From the NCBI RefSeq assembly GCF_036785885.1, contig NC_092310.1:1488001-1552000 (forward strand): 64,000 bases of DNA, written 5' to 3'. The translations under genes and the position numbers were made by a program. Under the pieces are notes generated by a model. The model had not been told where the DNA came from, ran no database searches, and was given only the letters and a program-made list of their open reading frames with translations. Source of the stretch: Coffea arabica (taxonomy: Eukaryota; Streptophyta; Magnoliopsida; Gentianales; Rubiaceae). Positions within the stretch are counted from its first letter, which is position 1. Each line of letters begins with the position of its first letter. This document shows positions 34,613 through 45,025 of the stretch, piece by piece.

Positions 34613-35281
34613 ATTTGCAAACAATTAACCTTTGTTTAGCATGCAAATTTAGGTCATCCAGCTCTAAAAGAAAAATAAAAAAAAAATCTTCATATATTTA
34701 ACGAAAAATCATACAATTTTAGTGGTACTATCATAATTTGTTTGTCATGGAAAAAAAAAACAAACGAAGTAATTAGAGGTATCAATATTATACATGCCAT
34801 TCAAAATATTGATACTTTTGTCAAATCATTTCATATTTGGTCAAATCTTTAACTTTTTAGAAGTTAATTTTTCATCTTCTTTAATTTATTTTCCTTTAAA
34901 CCATTACTTTAAATTGAAAGAGACCAAATGTATCCTTATTTGTTACAAAGTCTCTAGAGATTTTATATGAATTTGTAGATATAAAATTTTGTGAACTTTT
35001 TTTTTAAAATAATGATTTTAAGGATAATAAATTAAAGAAGATAAAAAGCTAAATAAAAAAAAATATGCACATATTAAATTTGTTAAAATAATTTTCACAA
35101 ATAAATTTTAATGTATAAGAAACATTATGTTTTATGATATTATAGCCACGTGCAAAATACGTGACGCATTACAAGTATTTCCAAAATCCACAACTATCTA
35201 AGTCAATTATGGATATAACTGATGTGGCTCAAAGCCGAATGTGTTGGCTCAAAGTCTACTAGTCCTTTGAAAAAATGTTCT

Positions 35282-35531
35282 ATAAAGAGATGAATGGAAA
35301 CGTTTGAGCTGCTGCCTCTGCTTCTGTAGCTGATTTCTGAACACTTTGGCTTTTCTGCAACTCACAGTACCTTCACAATTCGTTCCCCAAAAATCCCAGG
35401 TTTCTTTTCTCCTCTTCTTGTTTTTCTTTTTCTTGGTTTACTATTGTCTGCCCTTGTTGTTATGGCTTGAGTGTTTATCTGATCATGCGAGTGTTTCTTA
35501 GCAAAAAAATCTGTTTTTCACTTTATTAGCT
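35282..35531 (+). repeat. F-box leader, copy 5 (belongs to pseudogene copy 6)
   Basis: TATAAAG at the start, then GAGCTGCTGCCTCTGCTTCTG, CTGAACACTTTGGCTTTTC, CTGCCCTTGTTGTTATGG with a minimal ORF ATGGCTTGA at 35462-35470, and CACTTTATTAGCT. It is then broken by the LTR at 35532. The rest of the leader resumes at 37243 (AGATAATAATTTAGATAAA). Confidence 0.82.
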
Positions 35532-37237
35532 TGACGAGGACTAAACCTATACTCTAAATTTTAACCTAAATCCCTCGTGCACTGCAAGTGTACAAGTTGT
35601 AGTTCGTAATACTCAGTAATAATTAGGATCGAATCCACGAGGAATCACTAACTACCAAGGCTTTTAGCTCACTCTATTATCTAAACTTATCAAGAATTTT
35701 AACTAGTTTAATCAACCAAAAAGCAAAAGTAAGACAATGCAAATTTTTAACAACTCCAAGTAACTCAACTAAACACAAGTGCCCTAGGATGTAGAATCTA
35801 CTAACTGCACCTAATCATGGATGAATTAGCTAAATATCACTTATGCTGTTGTCTTGTTAAGGATGCATTTCACTCAACCAATTGGTACTAGCTTTCGCCA
35901 ATGAACCAAACTTAGTCTACACTAGAGTTTTCTTACTTTCGTGGTGAAATCTCAAATTTAAACTATACCAAGTACAAGAAATGTTATAAATATCTACCTA
36001 AGTATACCACTACTTTCGTGTATCTACTCCTAAGGTTCCATTCATTCATTTTCTATTATTGTCAACTATTTTCATAGATTAACAACAACTAAAGTGGCTT
36101 GTGATTGATGATCAAGCATTCACAAGTATTAAAGCATGAACAAATGAACTAGCTAGTACAAGATATAGGAATAATCAACTTTATTCAACCATAGTTAAGG
36201 CACAAATAACTTCATCTATCCCTAGAACAAGAAGATTTAACTAGAAACAGTAGATTTAACAATAAAGCTCACGTCTTCAATATAACAAAGCATTAGTGAA
36301 ACAAGTAAAGAGAGTAAAGGAGAAGAAATGCTCTTTCAAATGAAGAAACATGATCTTCAAGGTCCATCATCTTCATTGCCATCAAAAATACATTGTTACA
36401 TCAAGAATTCTTTAAGTCTTTCAATAGAAATGAAAACTAGATCTAAAATTATCACTAATCTAGAGAGAAAAGAAAGAAAAGCTCTATATCTTCTCTTCTC
36501 TATCTCTTCCTATTCTCCCCTCTCTCTCTTTCTCTTCAATAATGTGTTTTTCTACTTGTTTCTTTACTTCTTCTTCCAAAAATGCCCTTCATTGGAATCT
36601 CAAATAATTTTTTTCTTCAGTGTACAAGATGCTTTTCCAGCTTTCCAACTATAATTTGTTGTGAAACAAGAGTTAAAAAAATAAGTGTGAAATGTACATA
36701 AGTTGTTCTAAAAATTGTAGAGGAGAGAGAAAGTCGAAGCCCTTGGATCCGAGGGGTTCCAAGCTGATCCGAGCTTGAATGTAAGGTTTCTTCAATTTTT
36801 ACTTATTTTGCATGCAAGATCCGAGGCCTCTATCGAAGGGATCCGAGCTCGAATCATGGCCTCAGATACAGCCTCTGATTACAGAAATTTATTCGAGGTC
36901 GGATCTCTTCTTTTTTGCTCCAATCTGAGGTCGGATTCAACTCCCTTGTTTCCAGCTTCAATTTCCTTCCTTTGGTGCACAACTTTCTCTTCTGGTCTCA
37001 CTTATGTGTTATCCTCCAAGATATACATTGCATCTTTTTCAACTTAAGCGAGTGTTTCATGCACCAATAACCTACCAAATATCACATATTTATGCATTAA
37101 TCCACTCATTTTGCACATTTGCCTCACCCTCACTAACACTTAAAGCAATTGTGCACCAAAAAGGGCTTAGACATGGCTATGAACCCCTAAAATTTGCATG
37201 TAATCATACAAAACATATGTAACATATTCACTTATCA
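35532..37237 (+). mobile_element. Solo LTR, about 1.7 kb
   Basis: Begins TGACGAGGAC and ends CTTATCA, i.e. TG...CA, with 5-bp flanks TAGCT (35527-35531) and CAGCT (37238-37242). Sister leaders read TTATCAGCTCTATAAT at this place, so CAGCT was the target and one base has since changed. Inside, near 35625-35650, ATCGAATCCACGAGGAATC resembles a phrase in the solo LTR at 47229-48666. No gag or pol is present. ORFs at 36328-37222 are low-complexity or unrecognised. Confidence 0.8.
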
Positions 37238-37260
37238 CAGCTAGATAATAATTTAGATAA

Positions 37261-37949
37261 AATGCCCAGATGTTGGTGATGTTGATGCCACATTTAATCG
37301 TTTCTCCCAACTAAAGAATCTGTAGCCACCTCTGTTCGATCAACCAAGTGGAGATACCTTTTTGCTAATGTTCCTGAAATTGATCTTGAATTTGACATTT
37401 GTAGAGAAACAGATGTCCTTGAGTCTCTTGATATTCTTCGGCTCTTTAACTTCTTGAATCTCAGTTATAGAATACTTCAATTCCGAGACATGACTCCCAT
37501 CAGAATATTCGATTTCCTTATCACTTGGGTTTATGAAAAGTTTCTGTCACTTATTGACTCAATCACATCTGCTGCACTTTGTTTTAAAGTTCGAGAACTT
37601 GAAATATTGCTCGATCACAGTGATCCAACCCAATCACATTCAATAAAAGTTTTGATAGTCTCTTTCTAGCTGCTCCTCCCATATGCTTCATCAAACAATT
37701 AAAGGAAATAGAATTCGAAAAGTTCAACACGGTGGAGGATGAATTTGAATTCAACTAATTGAGTATCTTTTGCTGAATTGAAAAGCTTTAAAGAAGAAGC
37801 TTGTTGGTCCTATTCTAATGCCTTTAGTTTGCAGAAGAATATTGTCATTTAAAACAAGCTCTGAAAATTGTGAAATCGTGTTAGACGAAGCTAAGAAGTA
37901 TTTAGGCGAGATGTGCGGTGATCTTGAAGAAAAATTAAAGAAAGGATAG
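37261..37949 (+). pseudogene. F-box/FBD/LRR gene copy 6, pseudogene
   Basis: Starts at an ATG corresponding to the PDVGDVD region. The core of the F-box is deleted: GATGTTGATGCC jumps to TTTAATCGTTTCTCCC. The VATSVRSTKWRYLF-like remainder follows, then RLFNFLNLSYRILQFRDMTPI and part of the LRRs to about 37650. There the sequence jumps into the FBD exon (SLF.AAPPICFIKQLKEIEFEKF), with stops near 37668 and 37757. The end, VCRRILSFKTSSENCEIVL, keeps the length of the 45.0-kb gene to its stop near 37947. Both deletions and the stops make it non-coding. Confidence 0.88.
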
Positions 37950-39465
37950 GTTCTTTCTCTCAGAACTTAAAGAAAGGACGGAAGTTGATCTTTATATGTT
38001 ATAACTTCTTATTCTTCTTCTACTTTTTTTCATTTTTTGTTATCTAAAATGATCTACAAGAATACAGATATGGTTTTTAATGTATTGTTTTCAGTGCTAC
38101 ATCCTCCTACGGGTTTACAGGAAGGAAGAATATGGTTATGGAAAACAAATTTTTGTGCTGTGTGCTAGCTTGGTTTTGTCCTCACATCATGATATATTTG
38201 GCTGTTAATAGGCAGCTTGCTATCATGAAATTTGTGGAAGAGAGCTTGGACAACAACTTCAAATTCAGTATTGATCGGAGGACTCCCTTTGGATTTGTTC
38301 ATATGATATTTCTACTCAAATTACATCTTCAAGAGTTACAGTGTGTGAATTATTGGCAACTAAGAAATCATTAGGTACTAGGTTGGCTGTAATGCAGAAT
38401 CTTTGAACTGATATGTGTATGGAATCGACCTATAACTGAAATTTCTCTAGTTATTCAAGGTAGTATTTGTGAAACAACAGATTGGAAATAAGCTGGTGGG
38501 TGATTTTCTGGCCCATTTGATACTGATACACTCCTGTTTGATACTCTTACACTGTTACCATATTAAATTTCATTGCATTCTTAGCCAATTTAAGGTAATA
38601 AGGGCATCTCGATTTAAAAAAAAAAAAAAGGTTATTTGGCATAATCATGTTTACCCTCTTCCAAGCAAATTAGAAACTTTTTGTAACTTAATCAATGAAA
38701 TTCGTGCACCGTCATATTAGAGTCACTTTGTGGTTGATAAATAACCAAACAAATTGAATACGGGATAGGAGAATCTTGAAGTTTTTTTTTTCAACAGCAC
38801 AACCAACTTTTAGTGAGAATCACGATAAAAGAAAATGGACGTTGGGTGTCCTTGGATATAATTTATAAACACTAAGCACAAGTACTTAATTTTGGTAATG
38901 CTGAAATTTTAAATTCTCTTCGTCTATTCACCAAGTTGTGTTTCTTGAGGCATCTAATCACCAAACTTATTTAAATGCGAGTCTATAATTTGTTACAAAT
39001 TTCAAAATTGCAATGCAACATTAACGAAACCCAAAGTTTTAGCTATCTAGGTTAGCATTTAGATCTAAATGTCCTTTTTGTTTTTGCTGATCAAGTAGTG
39101 CCCAAAAAAAAAAAAAAAATCTTACTTCTACCTTGACAGTTCCACTTTCTTAACCATGAAACCTGTCTGGATATCACAAGCAATAATTGGAGAAACTTTC
39201 CTAGAGAACAACTATTTCGATGGCTATTTTCTAAAGTTTTTTATAGAAAAATATGCTCCAATAGTTTGATATATATAAAGTAAAAAAATGATTCGGAAAT
39301 GTATTAATAAAACTCATAGAAATTGTTTGAAGAAAAACAGCAATCCAAACAATGCCTGTAATATTAGTAAAGTCATCTCACTATCTTAATTTAGATTAAT
39401 TACACAAATTGTTTGGAGAAAAACGGAAATTCAAACAATGCCTGAGATATTAGTAAAGTCACCTC
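37950..39465. other. 3' flank of copy 6 and spacer
   Basis: No gene. 38095-38270 is related to the 3' flanks of copies 7-9 (GGTTATGGAAAAC, GTGTGCTAGCTTGGTTTTGTCC). The remainder is AT-rich with poly-A runs (for example 39103-39119). Confidence 0.5.
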
Positions 39466-39700
39466 ACCCTCTTGTCTGCCATATTCTATCATTTCTCCCA
39501 ACAAAAGAATCTGTAGTCACCTCAATTCTCTCTGCTAGGTGGAGGTACCTCAATTCTCTCTGCTAGGCGGAGAAACCTTTTCGCTTCAGTTCCTGATTTT
39601 GATCTCGAATTTAAAGCGATTTATTGGCCTATCTTTGAATATCATGAGAGTCAGCGGCTCCTTAAGTTCTTGAGCCTCCTTTGTGCATAGAATGAAGCAA
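39466..39700 (+). pseudogene. F-box gene copy 7, F-box fragment with a 30-bp duplication
   Basis: Preserves the middle of the F-box ([21 protein letters not shown]) and the following PDFDLEF segment. TACCTCAATTCTCTCTGCTAGG is directly repeated (39515-39575 region), an internal duplication that disrupts the frame. It ends near 39700 and passes directly into the 3' flank sequence shared with copies 6, 8 and 9, so the LRR and FBD parts are deleted. Confidence 0.85.
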
Positions 39701-41816
39701 GCTAAGGTTATGGAGAACCGATTATTTTGCTGTACGCTAGAGTGGCTGTTAACTGAAGGTTTGCAATTGTGAATTTTTGGAAGAAAGTCTACATTTATAG
39801 GAGTGATAAATTATTGGGCAAATTACATTTTACCCCCCTATGGTTTCAAAAGCCATACATAACTCCTCATAGTTTAGATTAAAGTGTCAAAGTGAAAGAA
39901 ATGATCATTCGTAACGAAATATTTAAAAATGACGAAATTACTCTTATTTAAAAATTAAAATGGTCGAAATGACCAAAAAATATATATACAATATACATGA
40001 TGCACTAACTCTTATGATTTTTTATTTTACCATATAATCCTCCTATGATTTAACACTTTATTATATAACCCTATTATGGTTTTCAAAATAATTTTTAACT
40101 TTACACATAATCCCCCTGTGGTTAATAAATAATTTTCAACTTTACATAGAGGTATTTTTGATATTTTAGGTGATTCCGTTATGGATTGCAAATTTCGTTA
40201 CTTTGATACTTTAATCCAAACCATGAGGGGATTATGTGTAACTTTTGAAACTATATGGGATTTATGTACAAAAATACTAAATCACAGGGAGATAAAGTGT
40301 AATTTGCCCTAAATTATAAAGAGCAAAATTGATTCCGCAACACAACAATTAACTTCACATGTAGTCTTTCAAAATATGTTACAAAAAAAACATCTAGGAT
40401 GCCATTGATTATTTGGTTTTAGGTAAGTGAAACTTTTCAAATCTAGGAGACCCTTGATTGTTTGGTTATAGGCGATAGAAATTAAATTGACAATTATTTT
40501 CTACACTATTTCTCGTCATATAATGGATGAAATAAATATTTCACTTTTATAAACATTGAAATAAATTAGTTATATACTATTACTAAGACCACGGGCTTCT
40601 AAGTAAGCATTCTTTCTTGGGATTTGGAATCGATTCAATTAGAGTTAGAGCTACTCATATTTGACTCCAACTTGAGAATTTTTGAGCTGGTTTAATTCTT
40701 TTTTTCGGGCCACATAGACAGGGCAAGATTATTTACATGTTTTAAGGTTAAGATTTATACAAACGTGGACTTGATCCACCTGCTTGACTAGGAAATCTAT
40801 CCCAAGATTTTAATCACCCAATTGGAGTTTCACTTCTCCATAATATAGACTAGGTTAATGTTCCTGTCAAATGCATTCTACTAGAGGAGTCTTCACAATG
40901 ACAATAACGCAGCATTGCTCTCCTATTTTGGTCCCCTACCCCAGTCTCATAGGTAGGAGTGTAAAATAGTTTAAAAGAGTTAAATTGTTTTCAAATTTTA
41001 CTTGTTTATTTATTGAATCAAATTCAAACTAGCTTTATCAAGTCAAACTTGAGTCAAATTCAAATAATTTCATCTTTTACATGTAAAGTTTATTTTTGTA
41101 TTAATTGAGTTAAATTCGAGCCGAGTTTAAAAGTTTACTGAACACAGAACACATGCCGTTCAAATTTTGTTTGATCAATTGGCAAACCAAGTTTAATCAA
41201 ACTCTTATCAACTTGAACTCCTTTGAATATTGAGTAGTTTTTTTTAATAATATAAGTGAGAGGATTCAAATTCAGGACCTCTCAATTGCACTCTTTTCCT
41301 CCAAACCATCCAACCCTTTCCCTCTCCCATCTCCCACATCATAAATATTGAGTAATTTAGTTCATTTTCAAATTGCACTGGTAGGTTTCCACTTATGTCT
41401 ACCTTTTATTCTATTTATTTCATGAGCATCATTAAATTTACATCACATATGTACATGAAAAATTATTTTGTGAAATAATCAAAGTTTGACCTTAAAATTC
41501 AAAATACAATAACAAATTGCACAAAAAAAAAATCACACAAACATATAGCTTGACATATAAAAACATCAATTGAGTAAGTCGAGTCTGATGGGGCAAGGGA
41601 TGGGACGAGCTTCAACTCGCATGGAAAAGCGTTTTCCCCAATAATAGGCAACCACATCCATTGCCATCATGTCTTGCTTTAGTGATTGAAGTCCACTAAA
41701 TAACTGAATTTTACTTGTACGGGTTTAGATAGAGTATTGCTAACCAACGATGAAGAAGCTTGAGGGATTGCTTTACGAAAAGTTAGAGACATGATTTCTG
41801 GGAGTTTCTAAAATTT
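39701..41816. other. 3' flank of copy 7 plus repeat debris
   Basis: 39710-39815 and 40310-40500 match the 3' flanks of copies 8 (43400-43640) and 9 (46850-47150), for example AACATCTAGGA and CTTGATTGTTTGGTTATAGG. 40960-41230 holds a decayed foldback with GAGTTAAATT/AATTCGAGCC phrases. 41238-41340 has a minus-strand GAATTTGAATCC B-box-like phrase that may be a SINE trace. No gene. Confidence 0.5.
39816..40309. mobile_element. Mutator-like foldback MITE, family 1, copy c
   Basis: Starts GGGCAAATTACATTTTACCC and ends AAGTGTAATTTGCCC. Flanking 9-mers TAAATTATT (39807-39815) and TAAATTATA (40310-40318) differ at one base. In the 3' flanks of F-box copies 8 and 9 the same place reads CACAAATTATTAAGATCAAAA and CAATTAAAAACAGCAAA without the element. 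Confidence 0.9.
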
Positions 41817-42320
41817 CTTTTGAATATCATATGCTCATTTCAAATTCACTGTTAAATGGTAAAATAATAAATCACTACAACTGAAAAAATTAACATTTAA
41901 TCCACTATCATCATCTTAAAACAATTGTACCTTAAAGGAACTATAGAGTTTCCCCACTTTATAAGATGAGGAGAGGGTAAAAAGTTAGGAAATAATTAAA
42001 GATTAAAGAGTGTGCACCGTCAAGATAGATTGCATGGTTGGTATTTTATAGCATATCGTTATTCCACACAACTGAATAAATTTCTTTTGAATATCACGTG
42101 CTCATTTTAAATTCACCGTTAGATGGTGAAATAAGTATTCTTTACTCCTAAATTATATGGACTAGAAAATTTTAACGTTTAGACCACTATCGTCATCTTA
42201 GAGGAAAAGCACCTTAAAGAAACTATGAAGTTTTCCTTGATTTATAAGATGAAGAGGGAAAAAGAGATGGGGGACAAAGATTAAAGAGCGTTCACCACTT
42301 CCTTTTATTATCAAGATGAA
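41817..42320. repeat. Imperfect direct duplication of about 0.22 kb
   Basis: 41817-42035 and 42083-42320 share in order TTTTGAATATCA(T/C)(A/G)TGCTCATTT, GTTA(A/G)ATGGT(A/G)AAATAA, CCACTATC(A/G)TCATCTTA and ATTAAAGAG(T/C)GT(G/T)CACC. Non-coding. Confidence 0.75.
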
Positions 42321-42625
42321 TTTAGGGTGCATTTGATAAACTTTAAGTTTGAAAACTAAAATATAAAATTTAAAATTTAAAATTTAAATTACTTCTTAAG
42401 TAGTAAATTTAATGTATTTTATTGTATATCACATTAAGTGATAAGTGAATGACTTATCACTCAATTTTTTTAAGCTAAGTTTTGCTTAGAAAATTAAGTG
42501 TACTACTTAATTAATTTATGTTGACACTTTAATCCCAACTATAAAGGGATTATATATAACTTTTGAAACTATAGGGGATTATGTGAAAAATTATTAAATT
42601 ATGAGGGATAAAGTGTATTTTGCCC
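42321..42625. repeat. hAT-type MITE remnant and a solo arm of a family-1 MITE
   Basis: 42327-42500 opens AGGGTGCATTTGATAAACTT and contains ACTTAATTTTTC-like phrases typical of plant hAT MITEs, without a confirmed right end. 42521-42625 is a single right arm of the family-1 foldback (TTGACACTTTAATCCCAAC ... AAGTGTATTTTGCCC). Confidence 0.5.
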
Positions 42626-43014
42626 AACACTATACGTGAAACCCAAATAATGATCTAATCACAAAACTCACTTTATCCATCAAACTTTCATCAAATAAAA
42701 CTATAACAACTTAAAAATGAAAGAGGTTACCTCAAATAGTAAACAACGAAGAGTTCCCAATATCCCAATCACCCCGTTGATTTTGATCCTCCAAGAATGC
42801 CATTTGATTGGAAGAAAGAAGAAGAAGATTGGAGACTCGGTAGAAGAAGGAAAGAATCAAGGAAATGATAAAGCTTCTAGAATAGTAGAATCCCACTACA
42901 AATTTACATCTTCCAATATTTTATTTAAATACACTCCCACCCCACAACTTTCCTAAGCTTCTCAATTTCACCCAAACTACTTAAAATCCCATAATAGCAA
43001 AGTTGGGCATGACC

Positions 43015-43250
43015 AGAAAGAATGTCAGTTGAAGCTAACTGAGTATCTTTTGCAAAATGGAAAAGGTTTGAAGAAGATGATTGTTGGTCATATTCTAATG
43101 CCTTCAGTTTGTAGAAGAAATTGTCATTCAAGAGCGGCTCCGAAGATTACCAAATTGTGTTTTTTTTTTTGAATCAATTACCAAATTGTGTTAGACGAAG
43201 CTAAGAAATATTATGGCCATGTCAGCGAAGATCTTTAACTTATAGAAGGG
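43015..43250 (+). pseudogene. F-box/FBD gene copy 8, FBD tail only
   Basis: Begins in the FBD exon (ECQLKLTEYLLQNGKGLKKM-like) and runs to VLDEAKKYYGHVSEDL near the end. The phrase ATTACCAAATTGTG is duplicated around a T-run (43147-43190), and a short deletion after VCRR shifts the frame. No F-box or LRR part is present. A 3' flank like that of copies 7 and 9 follows to about 43990. Confidence 0.85.
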
Positions 43251-44023
43251 ATAGATTCTGTCTGTCAGAGAAGTAGATATTCATAGGTTATAACTTGTTT
43301 TTCATCTTCTGTTTGCAGAAATGATTTCCTACAACAAAGCCAAGTATGGTCTTGTCTAATATCAAGAGCACAACATCATCCTATGTGCTTACTGTGAAGC
43401 AATATACGTTATGGAAAACCATTTTTTTGCTGTTTGCTAGATTGCATTTGCTCTTGCTTTTTATGCAAATTGGGTAGCTGTGAAACTGTTGGAGGAAACT
43501 TGGTCTAAATTTATGTGAAGCCACAAATTATTAAGATCAAAAATCATTCTGCAACAATTAAATTCACGTGTAGTCTTTTGGGATAGGCTATTAAACACAT
43601 CTAATAGTCCAGCGGGACACACTCGAGTGTTTGATTGTAGGGTATGCGAAATAGCTGAAATCTAGCTGAAATCATTTGGCTAGAACCTATAGGCGCTAGA
43701 AAATCCGCTGATATCGGTTTACTAAACTGCTTTTCCCCGGAACAAGGGCAGGAATGGTTGTACCTGCAATCGTTTCTGATAGTTATGTGTATTTTATACA
43801 CGATATAATTTACTTTTAATAATGTGTAATTTTAGAATAAAATTTTATGATTCTCATATATGTTGTTAAAATCGAGATAAAAGATGAAATTTGGACAGTA
43901 TCTGCCCCTCTTCCACTTTTCCCCATCATGTGATGGTTAAAGTAGGCATTTCACCTTCATAAGTATTAAAACAAATTAAATATATATTATTACTGCTTGG
44001 AATGGACTTTGGAGATATGTTTG
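43251..44023. other. 3' flank of copy 8
   Basis: Aligned by eye with 39701-40600 and 46710-47220 (TATGGAAAACC, TTCA(C/T)(G/C)TGTA(G/A)TCTTT, AACATCTA). Non-coding. Confidence 0.6.
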
Positions 44024-44494
44024 TAGGTCTGTCAATGGATTGGGTCTAGACCCAAATCCGGATTGGATCCATCAATTTATTTCGGGTATGGATAGGGATT
44101 TAATTCCATTATCCGGATTCGGATCCAAATTCATTTTGTCAAACAGAACAATGGGTCGGATCCGAAAATAAATAAAATAATAATTCAAATAATATAAATT
44201 TATCAATATAATTTGATTAGGGTGATGTATTTGAATAAGGTCAATTTGATTTCTTTTCTTATTTGATTTTTTTTGTCTTAGTTAGAAATTAGTTTACAAA
44301 TATATTTTTTTCTCATTTTTGTTAAAAATTGTAAGATTTGATAGATTTTTTTCGGATAAATCAATCCGAATCCAAGACCCATCGAATTCGGATCCGGAAT
44401 ATGAAGTATAAGACGCGTCAGATAAATGGATCCGATCCAAGTCCTATATATTATGTATTATTCCAGATCAGGACCCAACCCATTAACAGACCTA
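44024..44494. mobile_element. hAT-like foldback element
   Basis: 471 bp. The left end TAGGTCTGTCAATGGATTGG pairs with the inverted right end TAGGTCTGTTAATGGGTTGG. TATGTTTG is duplicated exactly on both sides (44016-44023, 44495-44502), an 8-bp target duplication. GGATCC-rich arms flank an AT-rich core with no transposase. The ORF at 44338-44520 is internal noise. Confidence 0.85.
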
Positions 44495-44744
44495 TATGTT
44501 TGGATTCAAACTTGATTTGAATGTTTAATCGAGCTACTCAAATTCGGTTCGCATCTCGTTCCCCAATTTGCCCCTTGCTCTCGGCTTCTCAACTTGTATG
44601 TCCCCAATTATACGACCTTTTATTCATTTTCATAACAAACCACTAGATTTACATCACATCTGTACATGAAAAAGTAATTAAACAAATACTATTAAACTTC
44701 AAATGCCAATCTTTGACCTAAAGCATACATATGGTGCTTGGAAA

Positions 44745-45025
44745 TTCTTGTGCTGCTGCTTCTGCTTCAGCGGCTAGTTTCTGAACACTATGGCTTCTCT
44801 GCAACTCGAAGCAATCAAGGGTTTCATAAATCTCGGGTGTTTCTTGTTCCAGCTTTTCCTTTACTTTTCTCTTCTGTTGCATGCCCTTGTCTACAGACTC
44901 AGAAATTCAGCTGATATTTGTGTTGGCAAAAGATCCCTTTTCCCTTTATAAGCTCTGTTTTGGGAAAATTGACTAAAACCCCATTTGATCTTTTTCAGTA
45001 ATCAAGAGAAATAACAGCATAGTTA
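44745..45025 (+). repeat. F-box leader, copy 6 (5' UTR of the 45.0-kb gene)
   Basis: A more diverged member of the leader family: GCTGCTGCTTCTGCTTC, GTTTCTGAACACTATGGCTTCTC, GGGTTTCATAAATC and CTTTATAAGCTCTG in the usual order. Sequence above 44745 is unrelated to the other promoters. Confidence 0.75.

Larger units (their letters stand above)
33239..35175 (+). mobile_element. Helitron-like element B (inverted partner of A)
   Basis: Begins A|TCATTTTCATTACTATATA at 33239 and ends with a hairpin-forming CACGTGCAAAATACGTG followed by CATTACAAG|T (35172-35176); CAAG replaces the CTAG of copy A. The flanks TTCAATGAATAATAAAAGAG and TATTTCCAAAATCCACAAC are contiguous in the related sequence near 30050-30090, which supports insertion. 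It contains a MITE (33493-33846) and the SINE remnant. Confidence 0.55.

Noticed and set aside
36328..37222. ORFs of 70-108 codons
   Set aside because: Lie within the solo LTR. Low complexity or no recognisable family.
39466..43250. Functional F-box genes at copies 7 and 8
   Set aside because: Only an F-box fragment and only an FBD tail remain, each with frame damage.
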